The notes under the pieces were generated by a model. That model made no database searches, had not been told where the DNA came from, and saw nothing but the letters and a program-made list of their open reading frames with translations. From a virus: 35,724 nt of DNA. Shown here piece by piece: positions 13,364 to 23,570 of this stretch; position 1 is the first letter of the stretch; every line of letters starts with the position of its first letter. Both the position numbers and the translations under genes were made by a program. The stretch is taken from IMG/VR virus record IMGVR_UViG_3300030380_001290, positions 1 through 35,724 of that record. One strand, given 5' to 3'.

Positions 13364-16300
13364 TTATCTACCCAAATCTTTTAACATAGCTTTTGTATCA
13401 CCAAAAATATGAGGCAATCCAATAAGAGGTAAAGAGTTTACTAGTCTATCTGTACCTTCAGTTGTATTCCCATTAAAAAAATCGACTGCGGATCTACCAT
13501 AATCTGAGACTAAACCAACTGGAGCACCAAATGGTTCTAATACAGAATCAAAAGAATCAGGAGCATACTTACCTTTTATTAATCCTTTTTCAGCATCATA
13601 CAAACCTGTACCTGATGCTATATGTAAACCCATATATGCTAAATCAGAATACAAACCAGTTATACCAGAGTGGTCTATAATTCTTAATCCAAGATTAGTT
13701 GCATCTTTATCTTTAAACCACCAATAAGGTTTCTTTAAATCAAGAGCAAGATATGATAAGCCCATTAATGCAATAACACCAGTAAGTCTATGCTGTTGAT
13801 TAGGGTCACGTATTCTGCCTAAAATTTTATTATTGGCTGCAAATGCAAAATTCATAAAAGTAAAAGGTAAAGTCATTAACTGACTTTCAAGCCTTATAAG
13901 TTTTGTATTAGCGGTAGATACAGTTTCATCTATTGCATATAAATTAGGAAAAAGTTTTCTTGCGCCTTGAAAATATAAATTGTCTCTTGCATACACAACA
14001 CCATTTGCAATTAAAGGTATATCAAATTGTTGCCCATAAATAACTGAATTGTTAGCATGAGCATTTGTTGCCGCTTGCCATTTGCGTAACATTTCTATTT
14101 CTTGAGCAGTTTTTGAATTCCATTTTGTAATATTTGCATAATAAAAATTACCATTTGTTGCTTTATCAAATGGCATTTGTGCATAGTAAGCCGCATCTTC
14201 TTCTGTAATTCCATAACGAGCTAAATATTCTTTATCAAATTTTGATAAGTTTTTATAATTACGAGATAGTTGATAAAACTTATTATTAACTAATACATGG
14301 TCTAGTGTTTTACCAGCTTGTGTAATAGGTGTTAAAAGATTTGCTAAATAAAATAATTGATTTCCTTTAGCTATAAATTTTTCTCTAGCATTTGGTTGAT
14401 TACGTTTTATTGTATCTCCAATAATTCTACGCTGTGTATCACCTAATACAGATTCGAGTATATCACCGCCTATTCTACCATTTTTAATTATATCTGCCCT
14501 AAAGCCAGTATTTGTATAAGCTGTTATACCTGCTTGTATTGTATCTTTTAAACCATGTTGAAGTAAAATAGTTCCTAAATCTCCAACAGCAGATATACCT
14601 GCTAATGGCAAATATACCCAAGCAGAATAATTTTTTAGAATCATAGCAAGTTGATTGTCCCACCTATCAGCACTTTTAATAAGGCCACCAGTAGCACGTT
14701 CATATTCTGCTAAAAATGCCGCTTTTGTTTTAGCTATCTTAGCATCAGGCATATTAGCTTTTTTCATATCTGATTCAATATCTTTTAAAATATCTTCAAC
14801 AGATTTGTTATCAAACTTACGAGCAAACTCAATACGACCACCCATACGTTTTGCATAAGAAAATATTACATCTTTATTTTTTTGAATAAATGGTTCTACC
14901 TCCCATTCTTCAAATCCAGTTTTTCTTAATTTTAAATGCTTTGAGTTACCAGAAAAATTAGCTTCCATTTCTTCATCACTCTCTTGCATTATGTTTTTAT
15001 ATGTAGCTAGAGCATCATCTTCTGGAGTATTAGCAAACTTTTTATCAGGCATTATAGCTCTTTGTCTTGTATAAGACTTTGTTGCCATTTCTAAAAATGC
15101 TTCTTTGCCTTCTGGTGTTTGTAATTTTTCTCTATCATAATAAATAGAAAATCTAAAATTCTTGCGTGTTGGTGATTGTAACGCATCTTCTAACTCAATA
15201 CGTTTAGCACTTTCTCTTTCTCTTATATCATCTAGTCTTTTTAATTCAGCAGTTTGTTTCTTTGTTGCCCCTTGTTTAGCTCGAACATTAGCTTCAATAG
15301 CACCAGCTTTCTTTGCATTATCAGCTAACCTATCATCTATTTCTTGGATTAATTTTTTTATTTTAACATCATCTAACAACAAACCAACATATCTACCTTC
15401 TAAATCATACTGGTCAAAAAACTGTTTAATTAATGTAAAAGCTTGTTTTTGATTTGGTGTTGCATCATTTATAGCTGGTAAAGAAATAGATGGGTCAGGA
15501 TTATCTTGATTAATATATCGAGTAACAGTTTCTTCCCACCATTCATCTGCTGTTAATTGTGTATCTGCAAACTTAGTATTATTATTTATATTAATATCTC
15601 GACTGTATAATTCATCCATTTCGTTTATTAATTTAAAAGCATTACCATCATGCGTAGTAATCATTTGTGCAACAGAAGCTTCACCCATGCCTTTTCGTTG
15701 TCTATTAATACCAAGTGAAGAATTATAAGATACTTTTGCAAATAACTCTTTAACAGATTGAGGTATTTTCCTATCAGATAATACTGTTTTGGTAGGGGTA
15801 GGAATAAAATCTGTTGTTGTTAAATCATAATCGCCTAGTGATTTATCATACTCTGTATAGTTTTCATCTGAAAATTTAATATTACCTTCTTCATCTATAA
15901 ATCTTTTAGATTGTTTACCTCTAGCTAAACCTATTGTTTTGTTTACAGTTCCTTTAACACCTCTTGCTAATATAGGTGTAGCTCCAAATCCTAATCCAAG
16001 CGCACCAGATAAAATAGTTGTGGTTGCAACATTAGATAAAACTTCTCCTTGTTCATTTACATCAAAAGGCGCACGTCTTCCTTCAGATGCAAGAGCAAAT
16101 ATACTACCCTGTTTTGTAAATGCACCTGTTGTTTGCAAAAGACTTTTGCCTTTCAATCCAATATTAAACAAAGGAGAAAAACTAATAAAAAATAATGGAT
16201 CGAAAGGCATAGCTGTCAAAGCTGGTAATACACCAGACTGTGACAAAACTTTTTTTCTATCTAAAGAAGCTCTTAAATTTTGAACAAGAAAATTAAAATG

Positions 16301-16540
16301 TTCTTCATTTTTATAATGATATAATTGTTTGTAATGTGGCAATAAATCATCAGGTATTTCAGCTTTAAAATTAGGGTCTTTTGGAATAGCACCAAATCTT
16401 ACACCTTCTTCTACACTATTCAGTAACGGAGCATTTACATAAGCAACATTAGCTTTAAACCCTTCTACAAAAGAAGGGTCATCTTGATACCTAATAATAT
16501 CATCAGGACTTAATAATATTTCTCTTAAACTTATATCCAT
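13364..16540 (-). CDS. Internal virion protein, T7 gp16-like position
   Basis: This 1058-residue protein is the largest internal-core candidate and directly follows the 747-residue one, as gp16 follows gp15 in T7. It begins MDISLREILLSPDDIIRYQD. Hydrophobic patches at about 100-135 (ALTAMPFDPLFFISFSPLFN) and about 172-193, a long charged coiled-coil-like region at about 400-450 and a second hydrophobic zone at about 645-690 fit a DNA-ejection channel protein. I do not see the lytic transglycosylase motif found at the N-terminus of T7 gp16. No detailed homology is visible; the call rests on order, size and composition. Confidence 0.75.
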   Translation of the reverse strand: MDISLREILLSPDDIIRYQDDPSFVEGFKANVAYVNAPLLNSVEEGVRFGAIPKDPNFKAEIPDDLLPHYKQLYHYKNEEHFNFLVQNLRASLDRKKVLSQSGVLPALTAMPFDPLFFISFSPLFNIGLKGKSLLQTTGAFTKQGSIFALASEGRRAPFDVNEQGEVLSNVATTTILSGALGLGFGATPILARGVKGTVNKTIGLARGKQSKRFIDEEGNIKFSDENYTEYDKSLGDYDLTTTDFIPTPTKTVLSDRKIPQSVKELFAKVSYNSSLGINRQRKGMGEASVAQMITTHDGNAFKLINEMDELYSRDININNNTKFADTQLTADEWWEETVTRYINQDNPDPSISLPAINDATPNQKQAFTLIKQFFDQYDLEGRYVGLLLDDVKIKKLIQEIDDRLADNAKKAGAIEANVRAKQGATKKQTAELKRLDDIRERESAKRIELEDALQSPTRKNFRFSIYYDREKLQTPEGKEAFLEMATKSYTRQRAIMPDKKFANTPEDDALATYKNIMQESDEEMEANFSGNSKHLKLRKTGFEEWEVEPFIQKNKDVIFSYAKRMGGRIEFARKFDNKSVEDILKDIESDMKKANMPDAKIAKTKAAFLAEYERATGGLIKSADRWDNQLAMILKNYSAWVYLPLAGISAVGDLGTILLQHGLKDTIQAGITAYTNTGFRADIIKNGRIGGDILESVLGDTQRRIIGDTIKRNQPNAREKFIAKGNQLFYLANLLTPITQAGKTLDHVLVNNKFYQLSRNYKNLSKFDKEYLARYGITEEDAAYYAQMPFDKATNGNFYYANITKWNSKTAQEIEMLRKWQAATNAHANNSVIYGQQFDIPLIANGVVYARDNLYFQGARKLFPNLYAIDETVSTANTKLIRLESQLMTLPFTFMNFAFAANNKILGRIRDPNQQHRLTGVIALMGLSYLALDLKKPYWWFKDKDATNLGLRIIDHSGITGLYSDLAYMGLHIASGTGLYDAEKGLIKGKYAPDSFDSVLEPFGAPVGLVSDYGRSAVDFFNGNTTEGTDRLVNSLPLIGLPHIFGDTKAMLKDLGR

Positions 16541-18784
16541 TTAATCACCAAAAAAATTGGGTGTTATTAATTTTCCTAATTCTTTCCAACTCATCATTGG
16601 TTTTCTACTTTCATTTGCTCCTATTTCATCTGCTTGTTGTTGTATATTAGAAGATAATGATGGAGTATATGGGCCTTTTTGAGCTAACTCATTAAAGCGA
16701 GTCAAATCTGTGTTTCGTTCATTAGCTAAATCTTGATAATGTTTAATCATACCTGCTCTATTTATCTGTAATACAGTACTACCTACAATAATAGGCCTAG
16801 AAAATTCATCTACTAATGTATAATTAGGATATGCTCCACTTATATTTCTTGGTTCTGCAACAAAAACATTTTTACCAAATACAGGCTCTTGTCCATTTAA
16901 AAATATTTTTTTAGATGTATCATCCATTGTGTCTAAAATCATTTGCGCTTGAAACTGAAACTCTTGAATATCATCTCCTTTTTCTCCATATAATCTTTCT
17001 GGAGCAAACTGAGAAACATTAAACTCAGGAACCATAAACTGAGAACCTTTTCTATAAAATCGATTAGATAAAGATTGTCTCATTATATCTGTGCCTAGTT
17101 CTTTACCATAAACCGCTACAAGTTTAGGCAAACTTGCTCTTACATAATTATCTTCAGCAGGTGTAAGACCTCTTTCATCGCCAAAAGCAAAAGTATCATA
17201 AGTAAATTCTTTGGTAATATATTCATCAAGTGTCTTAAAATCTTCCCCCATTTGAGATTCAAATGTTTGTTTTACATTTATATTAGGGTCATTTAATCTT
17301 CTTACTACTTCTGGTATATCTGCAACTTGTGCTGTTTGTGACAATAGTTCTATTGATGTCATTAGTTCAATAGTGCTATCTGATAACCCTCTATACAAAA
17401 ATTGATTATTTTGTGTTCGTGTTAAGGCATTATAAAATCTTACAAGACCTGTTGCATCTTGTTGATTATTGCTAACTAGTCTTAATATATTGTCTTGTTT
17501 AAAAAAATCTTTAAATACTTGAGGCAAGTCTTGTTGTTGATTAAACATTACCTTAAACAAAGGTGAGTTTGTATCATTTAAACCTTGTTCTGAAAAAAGC
17601 ACTCTGTATAAATCATTAGGCGTTTCAATACCAAGACCAACTTTTAAATAATTTTCTAAATTACTTGGTGTAACTGGGATATTATTTGTAATTCTTTCTT
17701 GAGTTAATACAGATTGTTTTATATCTCTAGTAAGTGTTTGATTTTCAGAAAGAGTATTAGCAATAGTAGTTATATCTGAAGCAATATCTTTTCTAATAAC
17801 AAAAGGAGTTGAGTTTAAATAATCCTCATCAAAACCATACTGCGCTAATATTTCTTTTGACTGAGGACTAATAGACACACCTCTTAAACCAAGAGCTACT
17901 TCATTTAAAGAAGCTTCTTGAAGTTGTTGATTATATAATAAATCAGGACTAAATTGAGTATTTGCAATAGCGTTTACAACTCTTGTAACAGGCACAGTAG
18001 CAAATGATTTTTCTATTCTTCTTAAATCTCTATCTCTATTATCACTAGAATATCTTGTAGGATGAGATTCATATATTTCATTTACTTGACTAATTAATTT
18101 TTCTTTATACTTAAACAAAAATTCTGAGTTTGTAAGAGAAACTTGGTCATCACCTTCGCCAAGATAAAAAAATGGTTGTTCAGCTAATCCTTGAATACCA
18201 GACTCTAAATCATTCAAATCACCATCTAATAAACCAATTTCAGTATTAAATGCCTGTCTATCTTCAAAATTTGCTTTATTTACATACAAAGCATTAGCAT
18301 GTTGCAATCCATATTGACTAACAGATATATCAACTAATGGTTTGTATTTACCTGCTTTATCTGCGTATCCTTCTTGCCAACCACTTAATGCTGTAAGAAA
18401 TCCCTCTGGATCATTTTTATATTCTCTAGCTAATTCAGCACTTTTATATTGAACATCAAATTGTATTTGTTGGGCATACATTTTATCAAGAGTTTCTTGA
18501 ACAGCCCTTCTTTGTACTGGAGAAAAACTTTCTGGTAATTTTTTAAATACTAATGTACCTCTGCCAGTTGGGTCATTATCATCTGTTTCTCTTAATGACA
18601 TTTGACTTACAGTATCTAATGCTTGTTCTTCTTGTTTTCTTACATCTACTTTATATTGCATTTGTGCAATATTTTCAGTTACTTGTGAAAACGCATTAGC
18701 TAATTTTGTAGGAGCTTGACTTACACCAGAAACCCCTATTGGTGAATTAAAATTTTGAGATGTTCGATATACTTGAATAGCCAT
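16541..18784 (-). CDS. Internal virion protein, T7 gp15-like position
   Basis: This 747-residue protein starts at ATG 18784 (MAIQVYRTSQNFNSPIGVSG) two bases after the upstream stop; a GTG 12 bases upstream is less likely. It is long, mostly helical and Gln-rich, without catalytic motifs, ending KLITPNFFGD. Its size and place between the 149- and 1058-residue proteins match gp15 of T7-like phages, which helps build the ejection tunnel. The stop is directly followed by the next ATG, with a ribosome binding site (GGTGA) made by its own last codons. Confidence 0.75.
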   Translation of the reverse strand: MAIQVYRTSQNFNSPIGVSGVSQAPTKLANAFSQVTENIAQMQYKVDVRKQEEQALDTVSQMSLRETDDNDPTGRGTLVFKKLPESFSPVQRRAVQETLDKMYAQQIQFDVQYKSAELAREYKNDPEGFLTALSGWQEGYADKAGKYKPLVDISVSQYGLQHANALYVNKANFEDRQAFNTEIGLLDGDLNDLESGIQGLAEQPFFYLGEGDDQVSLTNSEFLFKYKEKLISQVNEIYESHPTRYSSDNRDRDLRRIEKSFATVPVTRVVNAIANTQFSPDLLYNQQLQEASLNEVALGLRGVSISPQSKEILAQYGFDEDYLNSTPFVIRKDIASDITTIANTLSENQTLTRDIKQSVLTQERITNNIPVTPSNLENYLKVGLGIETPNDLYRVLFSEQGLNDTNSPLFKVMFNQQQDLPQVFKDFFKQDNILRLVSNNQQDATGLVRFYNALTRTQNNQFLYRGLSDSTIELMTSIELLSQTAQVADIPEVVRRLNDPNINVKQTFESQMGEDFKTLDEYITKEFTYDTFAFGDERGLTPAEDNYVRASLPKLVAVYGKELGTDIMRQSLSNRFYRKGSQFMVPEFNVSQFAPERLYGEKGDDIQEFQFQAQMILDTMDDTSKKIFLNGQEPVFGKNVFVAEPRNISGAYPNYTLVDEFSRPIIVGSTVLQINRAGMIKHYQDLANERNTDLTRFNELAQKGPYTPSLSSNIQQQADEIGANESRKPMMSWKELGKLITPNFFGD

Positions 18785-18785
18785 T

Positions 18786-19235
18786 TTAGTCACCAAATCC
18801 TAAACTTTGCGCTCTATAAAAACCACTTGCTAAAGAATTAAATCCAGTCATAAATGCAGTTTGTCTTGCAACACCACCTTCCATCCTTGAGATATCTGCT
18901 TGACCTAATGATTGTTGTGCAGAAGATAAATTTTGTAATAAACTTCTTGCTTGTTCTTCTCTATTAGAACGTCTTGCTTTATCAAGCATTGCATTAATAG
19001 AACGGTCATTTGCTGAACGCCCTAGTTTTGCACGTTGAGCATTTGCTTGTCTTTGATAAATATTAAATTTTTCTGTCAATGCATTACTTTCTTGTAAACC
19101 ACGAAGCTTTTGCATATCAGCATTGAATTCAAATTGTTGTGCTTGACGATTATATAATTGTTGCTGTTGCGCACCTGCTTGTTGTTGCATCATAAAATTT
19201 ATGCCGCCAACGGCAAGATAAAGAAATGGGTCCAT
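18786..19235 (-). CDS. Internal virion protein, T7 gp14-like position
   Basis: This 149-residue protein has a short hydrophobic N-terminus (MDPFLYLAVGGINFMMQQQA) followed by a Gln/Ala/Arg-rich helical body (QQQLYNRQAQQFEFNADMQK) and ends AQSLGFGD. Small, Gln/Ala-rich proteins with an N-terminal hydrophobic patch occupy the gp14 place in T7-like phages and enter the host outer membrane on ejection. Start TAATG overlaps the tail tubular B stop. Confidence 0.75.
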   Translation of the reverse strand: MDPFLYLAVGGINFMMQQQAGAQQQQLYNRQAQQFEFNADMQKLRGLQESNALTEKFNIYQRQANAQRAKLGRSANDRSINAMLDKARRSNREEQARSLLQNLSSAQQSLGQADISRMEGGVARQTAFMTGFNSLASGFYRAQSLGFGD

Positions 19236-22200
19236 TAGAATGCTACCTCTACAACTATACCATCAACCTGACAAGGAAGAGATTTATCTTGTGTAATTTC
19301 AACTTTAGGGTCTTTAGTAATACCTCTTACAAAAAATTCTTTTCTTTCTGATACAGAGATAATTCCTTGTGCTGGACTATTATTTACATATTGAGGTAAC
19401 ATCTTTGTTCCATTAATAACAACACTTTTTGTATCCTGTAAGTCAGCTATAACTTTTGTGATTCTTCTTGGTCTACCAGTTAATGGGCCTCCTTGTACAA
19501 GAGCATCAAGACTTTGTGTTTTAGCTGTTGCTGTAAATGGAAATCCAATATAACCACCAGAATAATCAACGCTATAATCTCCAACATCTATTTCACCAGA
19601 AGATAAAGTATATTCATCAAGTAAAATATTTGTTGATGTAAACATTGTTACTTTTGAAGTACCTGCATTTGGAAACTGTGCCGATGATTTACTAGCAACG
19701 TATGTTCCTGCTGTACTATCATTTACCATATGTGGAGATGCACAATGTTCTGCATTAACAGCATTTGTAAATTCTTCTAATACAAATCTTTTTGTAGTAT
19801 CGGAACGCCTGTTACACGCAACAAACAATCGATTGCCAAGAACACAAATAGATTGCATATACCCAAAATCTGTTGCCCATCTTACCCAACCAGCCCTTCT
19901 ATCTCCTCTTATTTGATAATAAACAAGCAACTCTGTATTTGTAAAATCAACATTATCAGACTTACTTCTAATTAAAAATAAATAAGAACCAGATTGATTT
20001 AATCCACCTTTTAATACAGCAGATTGATATACATTGCTTGTCATATGTGAAGACAATAATGATATTGGATTTGATACATATGCACCTTCTGTATCAGAAT
20101 ACACATAGTCTCGTATTGTTTTGCCATCTGCTTGTGCAAATATAGATACACCATCAAAAGGTAATGGTTTTGTAAAACCTGTACCAAAAGGTGTTTGTGA
20201 AGATATCTTTGCATTAGCTGGTGTTACTGCTTGGTCTGTAAATGCAGGAACAAAAAATTCAAATGAAGATGCAAAGATTTGTAAATCTCTATTACTTACT
20301 AAATGACGTATTTGTGATTGAGTTCCAATATTCGCCTCAATATCTAAAGCATCATCATCTTCACCATCTCCAATATCAAAATTAAAATATAATCCAGTTC
20401 GAGAACCCCAGATACCTAATGGTTGTGATGGTGAACCAGCAAACCAAAGTCTATCTTCATGGAATGTAACAGCTTGAGGATATCCTCTATAAGCAGAATA
20501 AGATTGTTCAAACCAGTTTGTTGTAGACGCAGTTCCAGAAATAACAGGAGAACCCCCACCATCTACTGTAGAAGATGCGGCCGCACCTGCGGTAAACTTA
20601 TAAGTATTCTCATCTATTACTTCAGAAATAGTTCGTGTACCATTTATATTGCTAGAACTTATTCCACCAACACCACCAGCTTCAGATATAACAATAGAAG
20701 CTCCTACTTGTAATCCATGAAGAGCATGTGTTACTTCAACCTTACTTGAGCCATTAGCCGTTTTTAAAGCGTCTCTATCTAATTGAAAAGTTAAATTACC
20801 TAATAAGGAAGCTGTAACGTTTTTTGTATTAGTAAATGCTGTAATTAACGCTTCTGTTTGACCAATCAAAAGAGTTATCCCAATATGTTGAGAAGTAAAA
20901 TAATCTACTGATGTTGTAAGTGTTACAGAGCCAGTTGTTCCAGATGGTGTAAGTGTTGTATCTGAATCTTGAAAATTATAATATGGTTGGAATATTCTAT
21001 TCCCATCTAAAGATTGATCAAAAGTAAAATTTCGTAATTCAAATCTATTTAATGCTGTTCTTACAATCATCATAGGCGACCATGAATCATGGCATACAAT
21101 CATAAAATCACCACGATGAGTATATGTAAATTGATTCAAAGTTGAGCTAGTCCACGGACAACCTACATATTCAGAACCTATAACTGCTGATGTATATGTA
21201 ATATTAAAATCACCAGTTGGTGATATATCTGCTGTTGCGTCTATAGCAATAGTAACTCCCTCAACTACAACAGGATATCCAGTATTATTTGTAAATCTAT
21301 AACGAACTCCTGCTCTTGAATATCTTAATCTTATATCAACATCTTGATTTGTTGATATTGTAAATGTTCCGTTCCCAACACTATTACCACTAGTTCCAGC
21401 TGGAATTGATCCTCCAGTTCCAAAATTTACTGTCGCTGTTCCAGAAGTGCCTGTTATTGTTATTGTTCCAGTTTCTTCTCTTCCTCTTCCACCAATACCT
21501 ATTATTGAATCAGCAGAAGTAGCTTTTGTAATACTACCTGATTGTAAACGAAAAATTTCTTGTATTTCTGTAGCTGTAGCACTACGCACAAGTGTAAGTC
21601 CATTTACCCCACCAAAATTTGTAGATGTTCCATTACTACTTGGTACTGCTTGTGACACAGATAATTCTTCTACTGTTTGTGTATAATTTTTTATAGAAAG
21701 AACAGGGCCAATTTCTGTACCAACATTATCTTGTAATTTATCTGGATCAGAAAAATCTTCTAACACACCATCAGTATCACCAAATCCTGCTGTCCATATT
21801 TCTTTTACATTATCTTCTCTAAATATAACTTCCCAATTAGATGTAGACTGAGCAAATAGCTCAAAAGATTGACTTGGATTTAAAGATATTTCAGAACCAG
21901 CTATTTCTGGTTTAAGACAAATATCACTATTATTTGTAAACTTAATATTATATTTAGAGGCACTAGCATTCACACCAGATTTTATTTCAGTTACAGTTAC
22001 ATCGAGACCTGTTTTACCAACATCTGTTTCTGTTATACTACCGCTATATGTTTCATCATATAAGAATACATTATTAGCCGCATAGAATACTTTACTTGTA
22101 TCTTGGTCAATACACATAAGATTTAAACCACGTCTTATGGGCATTGTAGAACCAGAATTAAAAGTTGTTGGGTATGCATGGTCAGGGTCTAATGTAATCT

Positions 22201-22657
22201 GATATTTTACTAAAGATGCAGTGTTATCACCACTAGGACCTCGAGCTTTTGTATTTGGTTGATTCATATATTGAAGTGTTGCTCTTATTCTTTCTAATTG
22301 AGAAACACCAAGACTATCACCAAAAGTATTATCTATTGCATCAAAATCATTTGGTTCAACACGATATGGTGTAAATCCACCATCATCAAATGCTATAATA
22401 TATTGTTCATCATCAGAGAAAGCAAAAGGCTCAAGTCTTACATCCATATGAGACGTAGAAGAAGAAACACCTACATTTGGTATTGCATCATGCAACCATG
22501 TACCAGCACGTTTCTTCAAACCACCTTCAGGTCTTATGTAAAAATTTTCTACAGTCTCACCAGATTGAGCATATACTGCATTATCTGTTCTGCTTGAAAG
22601 AGAGGGATTTACTTCACCAAAAGAAAAATTATTTAAAGGTATTCTCACCCTTGCCAT
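19235..22657 (-). CDS. Tail tubular protein B (nozzle), T7 gp12-like
   Basis: This 1140-residue protein is beta-rich throughout. It starts with a typical nozzle opening, IPLNNFSFGEVNPSLSSRTD and then an ETVENFYIRPEGGLKKRAGT segment that is characteristic of podoviral gp12/stabilisation proteins. Later landmarks are FHEDRLWFAGSPSQPLGIWG and the DALDIEANIGTQSQIRHLVS stretch. At 1140 residues it exceeds T7 gp12 (about 790), with Ser/Thr/Gly-rich inserts in the middle (about 350-480, 560-700). It directly follows tail tubular A with a TAATG overlap. Confidence 0.9.
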   Translation of the reverse strand: MARVRIPLNNFSFGEVNPSLSSRTDNAVYAQSGETVENFYIRPEGGLKKRAGTWLHDAIPNVGVSSSTSHMDVRLEPFAFSDDEQYIIAFDDGGFTPYRVEPNDFDAIDNTFGDSLGVSQLERIRATLQYMNQPNTKARGPSGDNTASLVKYQITLDPDHAYPTTFNSGSTMPIRRGLNLMCIDQDTSKVFYAANNVFLYDETYSGSITETDVGKTGLDVTVTEIKSGVNASASKYNIKFTNNSDICLKPEIAGSEISLNPSQSFELFAQSTSNWEVIFREDNVKEIWTAGFGDTDGVLEDFSDPDKLQDNVGTEIGPVLSIKNYTQTVEELSVSQAVPSSNGTSTNFGGVNGLTLVRSATATEIQEIFRLQSGSITKATSADSIIGIGGRGREETGTITITGTSGTATVNFGTGGSIPAGTSGNSVGNGTFTISTNQDVDIRLRYSRAGVRYRFTNNTGYPVVVEGVTIAIDATADISPTGDFNITYTSAVIGSEYVGCPWTSSTLNQFTYTHRGDFMIVCHDSWSPMMIVRTALNRFELRNFTFDQSLDGNRIFQPYYNFQDSDTTLTPSGTTGSVTLTTSVDYFTSQHIGITLLIGQTEALITAFTNTKNVTASLLGNLTFQLDRDALKTANGSSKVEVTHALHGLQVGASIVISEAGGVGGISSSNINGTRTISEVIDENTYKFTAGAAASSTVDGGGSPVISGTASTTNWFEQSYSAYRGYPQAVTFHEDRLWFAGSPSQPLGIWGSRTGLYFNFDIGDGEDDDALDIEANIGTQSQIRHLVSNRDLQIFASSFEFFVPAFTDQAVTPANAKISSQTPFGTGFTKPLPFDGVSIFAQADGKTIRDYVYSDTEGAYVSNPISLLSSHMTSNVYQSAVLKGGLNQSGSYLFLIRSKSDNVDFTNTELLVYYQIRGDRRAGWVRWATDFGYMQSICVLGNRLFVACNRRSDTTKRFVLEEFTNAVNAEHCASPHMVNDSTAGTYVASKSSAQFPNAGTSKVTMFTSTNILLDEYTLSSGEIDVGDYSVDYSGGYIGFPFTATAKTQSLDALVQGGPLTGRPRRITKVIADLQDTKSVVINGTKMLPQYVNNSPAQGIISVSERKEFFVRGITKDPKVEITQDKSLPCQVDGIVVEVAF

Positions 22658-23244
22658 TAACTTCTCCTATCAGTAATAAATCTCGATGTCACCAGTTTAC
22701 GTGTTGTTTGTTGTTGTGAGTCTAATGTTTTAGCTTGCTGTGCCATAACAGTTGTTTGTGCATCAAACAATGATGCCATTTGTTCATCTCTTGCTAGTGC
22801 AGTTGCAAGAATAGTTGCCATTCGATATTCGGCAAGCATAATAAAATAAGAAGGGAAGTTTGCTTCTGATACTCTAAATGCATAATCTGCAATCAACGCA
22901 TCTGCTGAATCAGTATCTGCATATACTTCATCTTCATATACATTATATTCAATTGCCAAATCATTTACAGTAACAGCATGAAGCATTAAGTAATCTGTTG
23001 GTAACTGGTATTTTCTTGTATATCTACCAAGAGGTGTGCCAGATATAAGATTGAGTTGAGCTTGTTTAGTTGCAAATCTCCATCGTGAAGATATAAGCAA
23101 TGTGCGTATCATATCTTCATACATAGAATTTGATACACGACCTTCTTCACTATCTTCATCAAATGATGAAATGGTATTTGCACCTACAAGAATTAATGCA
23201 CGATTTGCTATATCTAATGAGGATGATGCGCTAGTTGGAGCCAT
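22657..23244 (-). CDS. Tail tubular protein A (adaptor), T7 gp11-like
   Basis: This 195-residue protein begins with the family pattern SLDIANRALILVGANTISSF, then DEDSEEGRVSNSMYEDMIRTL and SSRWRFATKQAQLN, which is the standard gp11 core (N.AL..lGa..I.s..d...... a..c...y). It joins the portal ring to the nozzle. Start ATG 23244; a large hairpin lies just upstream between this gene and the head genes. Confidence 0.92.
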   Translation of the reverse strand: MAPTSASSSLDIANRALILVGANTISSFDEDSEEGRVSNSMYEDMIRTLLISSRWRFATKQAQLNLISGTPLGRYTRKYQLPTDYLMLHAVTVNDLAIEYNVYEDEVYADTDSADALIADYAFRVSEANFPSYFIMLAEYRMATILATALARDEQMASLFDAQTTVMAQQAKTLDSQQQTTRKLVTSRFITDRRS

Positions 23245-23251
23245 ATTGTGT

Positions 23252-23287
23252 TAGGGAGATGTAAGTTAATGCCTTGACATCTCCCTA
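23252..23287 (-). terminator. 11-bp stem hairpin between head and tail genes
   Basis: TAGGGAGATGT (23252-23262) pairs perfectly with ACATCTCCCTA (23277-23287) around a 14-base loop. No U-run follows in the direction of transcription, so it may attenuate readthrough or be an RNase processing or mRNA-protecting site. Its place after the capsid genes and before gp11 is where T7 has its late terminator. Confidence 0.6.
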
Positions 23288-23294
23288 TCCCTAA

Positions 23295-23561
23295 TTAATC
23301 ACCATCTGTTTCTGCAACAGCCGTACCATCACTTACATCGACAGTCGTACCATTGTTTGACAATACAGTAACAAAGTTTGTTGTTGGTGTGTTAGTGTCT
23401 TGAACAATTACCAAATCACGAACATTCATCATATTAACTGATTCACCAGTAAAATAACCAGCACTATTCACAGTTGCGATTGCGTCTGTTGTTTGATAAA
23501 TCCAAAGATTTACACCACTAGCACCACCAATTCTATGAAGACCACTTGCTGAATAAGCCAT
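23295..23561 (-). CDS. Small head-associated protein, possible decoration or fibre
   Basis: This 88-residue protein starts MAYSASGLHRIGGASGVNLW with a beta-rich body (YQTTDAIATVNSAGYFTG, MMNVRDLVIVQDTN, VVTVLSNNGTTVDVSDGT). Short proteins of this form sit right behind the capsid gene in many marine podo- and siphoviruses and are usually unassigned. Position suggests a head decoration or stabilising protein. SD present upstream (GGAGG). Confidence 0.7.
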   Translation of the reverse strand: MAYSASGLHRIGGASGVNLWIYQTTDAIATVNSAGYFTGESVNMMNVRDLVIVQDTNTPTTNFVTVLSNNGTTVDVSDGTAVAETDGD

Positions 23562-23570
23562 TTAATCCTC

